Source: Porites lobata
Lineage: Eukaryota > Cnidaria > Anthozoa > Scleractinia > Poritidae
Length of the DNA stretch: 64,000 bases
Direction: 5' to 3'
NCBI GenBank assembly: GCA_942486035.1
Contig: CALNXK010000158.1
Span: forward strand, 892,501-956,500
Positions 10,471 through 22,400 of this stretch are shown in pieces. The translations under genes were made by a program, and so were the position numbers. Within the stretch, counting starts at the first letter, position 1. Each line of letters opens with the position of its first letter. Under the pieces are notes generated by a model. It made no database searches, had not been told where the DNA came from, and worked only from the letters and a program-made list of their open reading frames with translations.

Positions 10471-13400
10471 GTGGTGATGATGATAAGCTGTCATGGTGCA
10501 GGCCCTCTTTTAAGTACCTCTCCCATCCATGGGGGGAGGAGTGGAGTTGTAATATTCACTCCATGGTGCTTCATGGTGCTTCCAATCAAGATAAGCTCTC
10601 ACTGTGCAGGTCCTCTCCCTTGTTTTTAAGTACCTCTTCTATCCATGGGGGGAAGGGCTGGAGTTGTAATATTCACCCCATGGTGCTTCATGGTGCTTCC
10701 AACCAAGATAAGCTCTCACTGTGCAGGCCCTCTCACTTATTTTAAGTATCTTTACCATCCATGGGGGGAGGGGGTGGAGTTGTAATATTCACCCCATAGT
10801 GCTTCCAACCAAGATAAGCTCTCACTGTGCAGGCCCTCTCGCTTGTTTTAAGTACCTCTCCCATCCATGGGGGGAGGGGGTGCAGTTGTAATATTCACCC
10901 CAGTGCTTCATGGTGCTTCTAACCAAGATAAGCTCTCACTGTGCAGGCCCTCTTGGCTGTTTTAATTACCTTTCCTATCCATGGGGGAGGGGGTGGAGTT
11001 CAAATATTCACCCCTTGGTGCTTCATGGTGCTTCCAACCAACATAAGCTCTCACTGTGCAGGCCCTCTCGCTTGTTTTAAGTACCTCTCCCATCCATTGG
11101 GGGGAGGGGTTCAGGAGTTTTTATGTTTACTCCTTGGTGCTTTATGCTTCCCCCATCAAGATACTGTAATCTCTTGCTGTGCAGTCCCTCTGGCTTGTAC
11201 CTCTTTTGGAATGTTGAGTTAGTGAACCACTAAGCTTACAGATCCTTTCAGTCACAAGAAATTAAATGGATAAATAATACACATGTATGTCAATGATCCT
11301 CACCTCTCAGTGTGGTACTCAGTCTAAGCAGATGCTAAAAAGTAAGGAAAGTTTCTCATCTCAGTCAAATTTACCCAAAAGACAATTCTCAAGTCTTCTA
11401 ACTTATATGTAATTACGGTTTTGTATGAACTTAGTAACGCATCTTTTAAGGAAAACCTCTAGTAAATTTATAATGTTTCTCTTTTTTCAGGATTTGACGT
11501 CCTTTCCTAGCACAGCCTCTACATCACAGGAAGACCATGAAAGCAATTCAGAATCCATTTCCGTCCGGACTTTGAGGGTAACTCTGTTAAGCAGTGAATG
11601 GAGATCAACAAAAGGAGGCTTGTCAACTATCAACCGAGAGCTGGCCATTCAGTTGGCAAAACACCCCAGCGTGGAGGTCAGTGTTTATCTCCCTCAGTGT
11701 TGTGAAGAGGATAAACAAGTTGCTAGAGATCACAATGTCCGCCTCATTAAAGCAAGAGAAATGCCAGGTCTAGAACCAAATTTCTGGTTGTCTTGTCTGC
11801 CAGAAGACCATGCTGTGGACTGTGTGATAGGACATGGGGCTGTTCTTGGTCGGCAAGTTCAGTTTATCAAGCGAACTCATCCTTTCTGCAAGTGGATTCA
11901 GGTTGTTCATACCGCTCCAGAAGAACTTGGAATGTACAAAGGATATGAAGAACGCATTTCTCAAGGTGAAGAGAAACACCAAGTGGAGGTTGAACTCTGT
12001 AAATTGGCTGATCAAGTTGTAGCTGTTGGACCCAAGCTGGCTGAAGCTTTTTCAGGTTATCTTCGTCCTTTTGGAAAGGATCAAGATGTTCTCAATCTTA
12101 CCCCAGGCATTTTCTCTGAGTTTGCTGATGTAAAGCAAGCCTCTCAAGAACTAAGTTCATTTAGTGTTTTAGTGTTTGGACGTGGTGACAGTGAAGATTT
12201 TCAGCTGAAAGGATATGATATCGCTGCCCAAGCCATTGCTGAGTTGAAAGACATAACCTACAAACTTGTGTTTGTTGGAGCAACACGGGGAGAAGAAGAG
12301 AAAGTAGCAGACTTGCTACTTAAGTATGGCATTGATCGCAGTCAACTCAGGGTGCGGCGTTTTAATGAAAGCAGAGAGAAGTTAGCCCAATTGTTTTGTG
12401 AAGTAGATCTTGCTATAATGCCATCACGAACTGAGGGATTCGGTCTAGCTGCCCTTGAGGCTTTATCAGCTGGTCTGCCCGTGCTGGTTAGTGGGAACTC
12501 TGGTCTTGGCGAAGCTTTGAAGAAAGTTTCGTTTGGTTCAAACTGCGTCGTGAAGTCGGAAAATCCAAAAGATTGGGCCAGTGCAATCAGAATTGTCCGT
12601 GAAAAAGACAGAGAGATGCGACTTGACGAGTGTAAAACCCTACGTGAAAAATACGCTGCGAAGCACAACTGGCGAGATGACTGTAATAGACTTGTGGAAC
12701 GAATGCTAAACATTTCTGGAGGTAACATGTTCACAGTGTTATTTAAGTTGGTCTTTATGTTTTAGAATACTGACGTTAGGAACTGCACATGTTGATGTAC
12801 GAGTTACGCAGCTACAACAACCATTAGTGAAAAGCTGAGTAATACAATGAATTTACATTCATTCAAACTTCATCACCATTTTTCCAACTCGCACAATTTG
12901 TTAAAGGCATGCGAATATTTCTGGACTTGAATTTTGTAAAAACAGGAACGAAAATTTTCTGTTCTGTGTTCTTTGTAAAAGTTTGATTAGTAAACGGCAA
13001 AGAAATGTACAAAATCTTTTGTCATCCTGGCGGTTGCCTAATACATGGTTCCCAAACAATCGTCCAGATTCTCTTAATTAATCGCTGCTAATTTTTTGGG
13101 CAAGTCGTTCCGGACGATTACTAAAAGGACGTAGCCTGAAAACAAAAAACTTCAGTTTTGTCCAAGGTTGAGTTGTTTGAAACATGTTTAACTGTAATCC
13201 TACGAAGTTACGCAAACTCATACAACAACCAGTAGTGAAATCCTGAGTAAGAAAATGAATTCGCGTTCATGTAAACTTCATCGCAATTTTTCTAGTCCGG
13301 ATCATCATAATCGCCCTAAGTTTTTGGACTAAATTGCTTCGGACAATTGTTCAAGGTTGAGTTATGGGAGGCAGCGTGGCCGAGTGGTTAGAGCGCTGGA

Positions 13401-16400
13401 CTTGTAATCCGGAAGCCCCGAGTTCAAGTCCCGCCCTGACCGCTAGCTGGATTTGTTCACTGTAGTCCCGAGTTCAAATCCTGGACCACGCTTGTAAACA
13501 GCCAACTGGTTTGCCTCCGGTCAGTTAGGATTCTTAACCCTATTATGTTTATTTGAATTATTTATTTCACTCATTTGCTCGGCCCCGCTAGCGTAAGTGC
13601 TATAAATACTGCCGAGGGTAAATAAAGAAATTATTATCATAGTTGACAAAAAGATGTTTATCTGTGATCCTAGTTTAACTAACTCTAAATAGAGCATATG
13701 AGTTGTCATGGTAACCAACCCTGGTATGTGCTAATCTCCTTAAAAAAACTCGGTCCAGGCCATGGCTATCTTCGAAACACATGCTGGATCGTCTCAATCA
13801 CCTGGAAACACTGTGCCATAACTAGCCCGATCGAAAGGATGCTGACGATAAGAGACCTTACGATTTGACAACGCTGACGCCAATAAAAGTGTGCTGAAAA
13901 ATAAATTTCGCATTCTCTCAAACTTTTTTGCGATTGGAGTGGATTGGTGAAACTCTTAAACTCTGTTTAAATCAACGGGTCTGCGACGTTGATAAAGAAT
14001 TGTTTCTATTTTTTGTAGGTTCCAATACAGATGAGCAGGATTTATCTAAGAAAGCGGCTGTGATTTGTCAAGATGTAAAAGCCTCTTCTTCTGTGAAATC
14101 TCTTCAAAAAGGTACACTTAAGTTGAATCTTGGAAAAATGAACATAATATTTATAAGAGTAAATCTTTGTTTTTCATGTAAAACGTTTACCGTAGTCTAA
14201 CGAGAGCTTATTGAGTATTCCTTGCTGGACAATTGGATTAACCAGGAATAGTCGGGGCACTGAAAAACGCTCGTCTGAAAAGAGTCGAAATTCTTTCACA
14301 ATGTCACAGGTCAAACTACGTCAATTGCCGACAAAAAGCACTCGGGTTTAAGCTTTACTTGAAAGGTGAAAAATTCCTGACCACTGTTTCAGAAGAGCTT
14401 TGTCCGTTGACTAACAAACGAGCCTGTTTTTTCCAAGATGGGTGATCCGACGTCTCTAGTGTGAAAACGGCCATTATAAATGATGGATATACCTTTGTAA
14501 ATGAACGCGATTCATGAGACCTCCAAATCCCTAGATTTGCCACAATTAGGAACCTTAGAAATATCTTTCCTCCAACGATTTTGTTCGCTTTTAGCCCCAA
14601 GCAGGATTAGTCGTCATGGTATGTAGCGTTAAGAATATGTTGGTATGACTGTGGTGCTTATGCTCAGCAGTATTGCGCGCCAAGAGTGTATGTGCGTGTG
14701 TGTGTGAAGACGAATATGGCAGAGATAGCTTTACTACATAAACACCAATGAAATACCAGGTGATCTTTCGCGCCAAAACGTGATAACTTCACATGTGAAA
14801 ATATCACCGTTGCTATGGCTACGTAGTAATTTGCGCCTTTCATACCAAAAAACTATTAAAGTGAAATGGCTTGGTGTTTCATTGGTGTTTATATAATAAA
14901 TAGAACATTACATGGCCAGCTGGAGATACGAAATTTCTCTCGTGTTGAAAAAATATTTCACTTGTTCGCTACGCTCACTCGTGAAATATTTTTCAACCCT
15001 CGAATTCCCAATCTCCGCGCGGCCATCATATCCTCTATATATTTACTGTTCCGTCTACATTTGTGTATAAACCTCTTTAATCATGGCCGTTCCGGATGGT
15101 TAACAAATACTTTAAAGGTCGGTTAATGAATAAATTTTCTTCGGAACAGTTATTTAAACAAAAGCCTAATTATGTTGGTATTTGCTGGATTTAGTCTCAG
15201 GCGCAGCAAAGAGATGGAAGTCTTCAAAAAAAGGCAAAAGGCCTTTATCTTCAAGCAATACTCCAAAACATCCGAGACTGTTGCGAGATGAAGGTAAAGT
15301 TTTACTTTTCCTTTATTTAGGTAAGGGTTGGTATTGTATTGCGTGTATATGACAGAGTATATGTAAACTTTCCCAATATAGTATAATGGGGCCTTTGTAG
15401 CTGGTCTTGTGTTCCCCAAGCACGTCTTCATAACCTGCGTAACTGACGAAACCAGACGGTGGTAGTGGTTTTCCTTGGCGTAGCAGCTCGTGCGCGCTGG
15501 ATTTCTCCCAGCGAGAGTAGTTGCGAATCTATTTTGATCCTTCTCTTTCGCTTTCTATATGTCCCTTTGCCTTTCATTTACATAGCCAGTTTTGTTGCCC
15601 ACTTAACAACTGCGTCTTTTAGTGGAGGTGGGTGTCCGGGCTGCCAGGGGCCACCACTTTGTAGACACACTGTAATTTTCAGGGAGTTATAATAACTCCT
15701 CTAGTGGGGCTAATTTAACTCCTGACAGTGGAGTTATTTTTCGTGGAGTTATTTTAACTCCAAAAAGGAGTTTAAAGAACTCTTTTTCAGGAGTAAAAGT
15801 GACGCCAGATATTGAGGAGTTAAAATAACCCCAAAACAGGAGTTATCCTGTACCTAAAATTTTTACTCCACTTTCAGAGTTAAATTAACTCCAAAAAGAG
15901 TAAAAACAACCCATGTAAGGAGTACAAGTAACCCCATTTCGGAGTAATTTTAACTCCAGACTGGGAGTAAAAAGAACTCTTTTTCAGGAGTAAAAATGAC
16001 CCCAAATTCGGAGTTAAATTAGGAGTTAAAATAACCCCAAAAATGGGGTTATCCTGTACCTAAAATTTTTACTCCATTTTTGGAGTTATAATAACTCCCT
16101 AAAAATTACGGTGCAGAGTTACGCCCCCATGGCTGGTAACCCCGCGCCTTCCAGCCACGTCTGGCCCACTCTCCCAATTTCGAACGTGCTTTATAACACT
16201 CTCAAGCTACAATCAGGCGACTGTAGAATTTTTAGCACATTTTGGCCCAAAATATAGTCAAATCGCGCTACAATTCCTTGAGTGAAAACCTCACAAGAAC
16301 AAATTTTCTGTCTCTTTTTGAATATGGATGAAGTCCCTAACAATTCAACTCAACGAGAAAAGTTCACCTAAATTTGACAAATTGTTAGAGTAAGGAAAAA

Positions 16401-19400
16401 ATTGCGATAACTTTGAAAGAACGCGAAGTTAATTTTACTTTTTCGAGACGTCAAACTGCCGTCGACTTTTGTATGTGGTTATCTAAACTCCCTACTGTGG
16501 TAACAGTCTAAAACTAAAAGCGTATAAACGGAAACAGAAGAATCTCTCATCGTAATTTTTGCCATACATGTAAACCTGATTTTCTTTAGGCCTCAAAATT
16601 TTCCATAGATGAACAGAAAATTTTCATATTTGGTTGTTTGTTGTTGCATCAAAAGTTTATCAGGAAACAGTGGCTCCGCTTATTTCTACGAGGTCAAGCT
16701 AAGTCCATTTTAATGCCGTTTATAGTTAACGATGTTTAGCGATGTTTAGATAGTAACAGGTTACTAAATAAATATTTTAATACCTATATAGCGCGAAATA
16801 CATTTGAGTATGATCTGATGTACTTTACATTAAAGCTAAACTGAATAAACTATACAAAATGAACTGCGTGCATTTTAACATTGTTTATAGTAAACAATAT
16901 TTAGATAGAAGGGTTTAGCCAAATTAAAAATAGCTTAGAACTCGGTTTCAGTGACGGTTAAACGCTGGCTAATCTCCGTTCATCCCTGATGCTTTGACGC
17001 AAAGAATAATTGTGTTACTACTCTTTTTTTAGGTCCCAATAAACATGAGCAGCAGTTACCTAAGAAAGCCTCTGTGATCTGTCAAGTTGAAAAACCCTCT
17101 TCTTCTGAAAAACGTCTTCAAAAAGGTATTCTTGAATCGTAGGTGAACAATGTTAACAATGTTAGCCGTAAGCAGGATTTCTTATTAGTGTACAGTCGAC
17201 TCTCTCTTAACGGACACCTCTATAAGACGGACACCTCTGTAAAACGGACACTTAGAGTTGGTCCCTGCCTTTCTTTACTCCCTTTATTTGACTCTCTCTA
17301 AGACGGACACTTAGTGCCGGTCCCAAAGGTGTCCGTCTTAGAGAGAGTTGACTGTATTTAGCTTCAGGAATACTTTTTTGTATAATAATCTTTCATAAGT
17401 TGCGGAAATATCTTCGGCACAGTTAACAGGACAAAATTTGTAGCTTCGGATGGCAAGAACTGGACATGGATTGAAAATTAAAATAATTGGGCCAACCCTT
17501 TTACACGTTTTAATGCTATGCCTTCAGAAATTTAAAAAAAAAACTATATTATGGCTAGTATTCGTTGATGAAATTTGTTTGATCTTCTTCATAACATCAC
17601 AGGAGTATTTCGTTTCAGCAAGAGAGGTTCTCTCTTGGTTTCAGTGATGACTTCAGCCCAGAATTGAGCTAAAAGAGCTACCTTATTAGTACTTGATTTC
17701 GCGATTTTGGCAAGACTTAATTTGGCGGGGTTTTATTTTCGCGATTTCACTAGGCAATCATTATGAAAAAAGGCATTAGATTTTGCAATTAAAGCGTTCT
17801 CAACCTGATTTTACTTTTTTAAACGTCTGAACTTTTTAAAACAATTAATTGAGCTAAAAGAGCTACCTTAGTAGTACTTAATTTCGCGATTTTGGCAAGA
17901 CTTAATTTGGCAGGGTTTTATTTTCGCGATTTCACTAGGCAATCATTTATGAAAAAAGGCATTAGATTTTGCAATTAAAGCGTTCTCAACCTGATTTTAT
18001 TTTTTTAAACGTCTGAACTTTTTAAAACAATTAATTGAGCTAAAAGAGCTACCTTAGTAGTACTTAATTTCGCGATTTTGGCAAGACTTAATTTGGCGGG
18101 GTTTTATTTTCGCGATTTCACTAGGCAATCATTATGAAAAAAGGCATTAGATTTTGCAATTAAAGCGTTCTCAACCTGATTTTATTTTTTTCAACGTCTG
18201 AACTTTTTAAAATATCGAGGTAAAATGAAACAAGAAAAACGCATATTTACGTTATTTTACAACAGAAGACACAGTCAAGGAATGGAACTGAGCGGTTAAC
18301 CAGCTAATAATTTGTCGTTATTACTTCGGTGGAGCGCGAAGTAAAGGACTTGCGACGCTCTGGAATGTATCAAAGTTGACCTTTTTTGGCAAGATTGGGC
18401 GTGCAAAGTCTGTAGGTTTTCTGCTTTATTCTGGTATTTGACGAAGTGAAAGCCTAATTAGTTCGAGATGTCTCGAGAACACTTCAATTTATTTTATTTA
18501 TTCTTTAACTTATTCGATAAAGAAAGAATTATTATTTTGTCTTGCCCGGAATTGAACCGACTCAAAATAGTTATGAAATTATGCACCAGTATCGGGACAA
18601 GATTGGGCGCGCAAGTTCGTGACTTTTCGGCTTGTTTCGGCTATTTCACGAAATGAGACCGGAATTACTTCGAGACATCTTGAGATCACTTTGAGTTTAG
18701 TCTTTTATTTACTCGAGGAATAAATGGAGGATATTACGTGGCCGCGCAGAGACACGAAATTGCTCTTCGAGTTTTGAAAAACATTTCACGAGTGAGCGCT
18801 CCTTTCGAACTGTCTTATGATGAATTTAAAGTTACAAAATGCTGAACGGAGACGTTTGTCTTTGTTGAGTGTTACGTAGTAAAATTGCTGTCATGTGTTG
18901 CGTGGCCTCTATAGGATTATTTATAAATTATTAATTAGGGCATGTTTACATTTGAGCATAAGTCAGCAGAGCTACTACCTGTTTAGTATTTTCTATAACC
19001 TTAGAAACATGAGCTTATTCCTTGCGGGGATGGTAAATAAACAAGAAGTGGTCGAAGCATTGAACAAGACGCGTTTAAAATTGACTTACAAGGTCAAAAC
19101 CTTTTTGCACTGGTTACAGGCTAACAATGGTAGATGCCGAAAAATAATACTCCTTTCAGGTTTACGTTTTTTGTGCCAAATAGGGTAATGGACCACAGCA
19201 TAAGAAAATTGCATTTTATCATAGAGGCTTGGTTGTTTTGAATATGTTATTTTCAGTGAAATTTTCAGCTTGGGACTTCTAAATGCTGGCCATTGCTGCA
19301 GTGTAGAAGTGTTACGTAACAATAGACCTCTTTAGATTGTATGTTTTGCTTTCCCAATGCAGATCATGTGTTAATACCCTATTGAACTGTTTCTTTCAAA

Positions 19401-22400
19401 TTACATCTTATTCACGTGCGTACATGCCTGTACCTACGCATAAAAAGAGACAAAGCGTCAAGTTCCCCTCTGCACCTCTCTATTGGGAAAAAGAAAACAT
19501 ACAAGCTAAAGAGGGCTATTGATTGCCCAACAGTAATCCTAATTTCAGAATCCGGAAAACTTTTGCTTGTCAAATCTGGAATTCAGGAATTTTTTTTCGT
19601 GAAATCCGTATTCCTGGGCCTTGGGAGTTAAGGACTGGAATCCGGAATCCCCAGCTTGGAATCCAGAATCCAAGTCTTTCTTGCCCTGTATTTTTGTTTG
19701 ATTGGTTCAATTCAACATAGTTTTGCAGCGTCTGGAAATTACAAAGTTCAGGGCTCGAACACTCGACAGGCCTTTTTCTATGGGGCGCCAAATGTATTTT
19801 TATTATTTAGAGTGGTTATTTGTATATAACCAAAACAAGAGTGGTTATTTACAAATAACCACATCACAGTTTTATTATTTCTAAATAACCAAAATATAAA
19901 ATTGTTTATTTACAAATAACCAAAACTGAAATTTGGTTATTTAGCAAATAACCAAAAATTAAAAAGAGGTTATTTCTAAATAACCAAATGCGAGATTGGT
20001 TATTTACCAAATAACCAAAATGCAAGATTGGTTATTTATTAAATAACCAAAAATGCGAAATTGGTTATTTATTAAATAACCAAAATGCAGGCAGAATGGA
20101 AAATTGGTTATTTATAAACAAACATGGACAATTAAAAATCCAAAACTGCGCAAAAATGGTTATTTAATACAGAAATGGTTATTTACCTAATTTGGTCTTT
20201 GCAAGTGGCTACGTGGCCCACTTTTCCGCTCATTTCCCGTGACGACTAGCAGACTTCTATTTCCAACATGGCTTCTTCCACTTCCTTCACTTTCGTTTTT
20301 TCTCTTTCATTTACCTTCTTCCACCCTCATTTTCCTTCAGTTACCTTCATTTTCCTCCGTACACCTTCATTCGCTTTCATTAATCTTCATTTTCCTTCAG
20401 TTATTTTAATTCACCTTCATTCTAATTCATTTACCTTCATTCACACTCATCCTTCGTCATGAATATTCATCTACCTACATAGGCCTTCATTTACCTTTGC
20501 CTTCTTTCACCTTCATCTACCATCATCTTCCTCCATTAGCCTTCATTTACCTTCATCTACTCCTATTAGCCTTTATCCACGGTCACCTACATTCATTAGC
20601 CTTCTTTTACCTTCATACGCCTACATCTACCACCATTAGTCTTCATTTAACGTCATCTACTTCAGTTGGTTTTCATGACAGTCCAGAGATTATCCAACGA
20701 ATTGTCGTGCCGTCACATTATTCATTTCTGACTAACTTGTTCCTTTGTCCTTTAATCTTCAGACATTACACATATTCAAAAATAATTTTGCATTTCCGTG
20801 AAACGTATCGTATTTTACATTGTTTTGTTATACAACAGGGTCTTAACGAGGTATATATTTTCCCGACTGATCTCACATTTTGGCCATAAAATTTTGATAC
20901 CTGATCCAAAATTGTTGCAAATCCTGATCCTTGATCCCGTGAAAATCTTTTGATCCCTGGACTGAATTCTGTACTTGCTAAAAACTGAATGAAATACCAA
21001 ATATAGTGTCTCTTTTTTCGATTTCTTTTACAATTTTCTTGGTCACATCATTTGCTGACTGGAGAATTAAGGTTGGCTCCCGTCTGTTCTTTCGAGTTAT
21101 CATAATTTCTATCATAATCTGTTCCACTTAAGAGCTCCAATAATGATGTATCTTCTAATAAACCTTTCGTACGCAAGTGGGGAGGAAAGTTGTAGCGCCG
21201 AAGGCGACCCAACCTTGTGGATCTGAGGGCATGCTCCCCCAGAAAATTTTTAAATTTAGGGTCTCGGAAATCCTATTCCAGCGTTTTCCTCGGGACATTT
21301 TCAGTAAATTAATAGGCAGGAAAATGCTACTTTCCTGCTCCTGAGATCTCTTTCGCTAAAGATTGGCTTGACCAATGATCAAAAGTACCTAAAGAATTCC
21401 ACTATATCAGGATGATTAGAGAATCCTGTCGCAATAGCCTTTGCGTTACGGGCAGCCACCTTGGATGAGCGTCAAAACTACTCAGGGACTATTTTTCTCG
21501 CTTCCCTCCAAACCGCCCCCCGCCCCCTAAGTAGTTTTGACACTCATCCAAGATGGGCGCTCGTAACGCAAAGTGCTCGATTTCGACGATCTTACGGAAA
21601 AATAGGGACTGTGAGGTGTGAACAGTCTGTAGTGGCATGTATCAGATTTGGATCGGTCAGCTAACTTCAAAGCAGCTCGGAGCCATTTCTGCATTTAACC
21701 GCGCTATGTTTTTGGAAGAAGCCATGTTGGAAATAGAAGTCTGCAGGTCGTTATGGGAACTGAGAGGGAAAATAGGCCACGTGGCCACTTGCTAAGACCA
21801 AATTAGGTAAATAACCATTTCTATATTAAATAACCATTTTTGCACATTTTTGGATTTTTAATCGTCCAAAGCAAGTTTGTTTATTTACTAAATAACCAAT
21901 TGTCCAGTTTGTTCATAAATAACCAATTTTCCATTCTGCCCGCTACCAATTTCGCATTTTGGTTATTTAATAAATAACCAATTTCGCATTTTGGTTATTT
22001 AATAAATAACCAATCTCGCATTTTGGTTATTTGATAAATAACCAATCTCGCATTTTGGTTATTTAATAAATAACCAATCTCGCTTCTGGTTATTTAGAAA
22101 TAACCACTTTTTAATTTTTGGTTATTTTACAAAATAACTAAATTTCAGTTTTGGTTACTGATTTGTAAATAACCAATTTTATATTTTGGTTATTTAGAAA
22201 TAATAAAACTGTAATGTGGTTATTTGTAAATAACCAACATTGTTTTGGTTATATACAAATAACCACTCTAAATAATAAAAATACATTTGGCGCCCCATAT
22301 TTTTCAAGCTTTGTTAATAGAATGGCCATATAGAGCCTAATATTTAGGTGGACAGTTAGTAAAATTGCAAATAAGGATTGAATATTAGTGTATATATCGT

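Larger units (their letters stand above)
8297..10484 (+). pseudogene. Broken non-LTR retrotransposon (CR1/L2-like reverse transcriptase)
   Basis: Decayed reverse-transcriptase pieces read in several frames: WFSSYLDDGTQKRIFNGSLS, then a GSILGPLFF block, LYINDLP, and the catalytic-box relative MYVDDTHLTY (about 8473-8500). After the nested MITE come NMTKSEFMLIGS, FGVLIDKNLTWENH, and near the 3' end GAVLWNNLPTDVRQAKSLLA (9864-9940), typical of the C-terminus of such ORF2 proteins. Frameshifts and stops make it dead. It is 5'-truncated, ends in an ATG microsatellite (10432-10484) and sits inside the satellite array. A repeat element (10092-10392) interrupts its 3' tail. Confidence 0.75.
19781..22297. 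mobile_element. Fold-back element with ~500-bp arms of GGTTATTT repeats
   Basis: The arms are 19781-20278 and about 21712-22297 (inverted). They start atggggcgccaaatg and end catttggcgccccat. Each arm is a tandem array of ~25-bp palindromic units (tggttatttattaaataacc), followed by cttgcaagtggctacgtggcc and ttccaacatggcttcttcc. The spacer has a CTTCATTxAC simple-sequence region (20270-20680) and a smaller hairpin (21438-21574). No transposase recognised. Located in the intron before linker B2. Confidence 0.85.

Noticed and set aside
11425..11490. ATG at 11425 as start of the glycosyltransferase protein
   Set aside because: A strong acceptor (CTTTTTTCAG) lies at 11481-11490, the paralogue's similarity begins there, and the upstream residues are not conserved.
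13370..13443. Functional tRNA-Thr
   Set aside because: The T-arm mispairs and a SINE body with a second B box follows; better read as a tRNA-derived SINE.
17663..18215. CRISPR-like direct repeats
   Set aside because: 185-bp units with no spacers, inside a eukaryotic intron; simple tandem repeat. The 95-bp and 116-bp arrays were rejected for the same reason.
20268..20889. Phe/His-rich open frames
   Set aside because: Compositional artefacts of the CTTCATTTAC simple-sequence region in the fold-back spacer.
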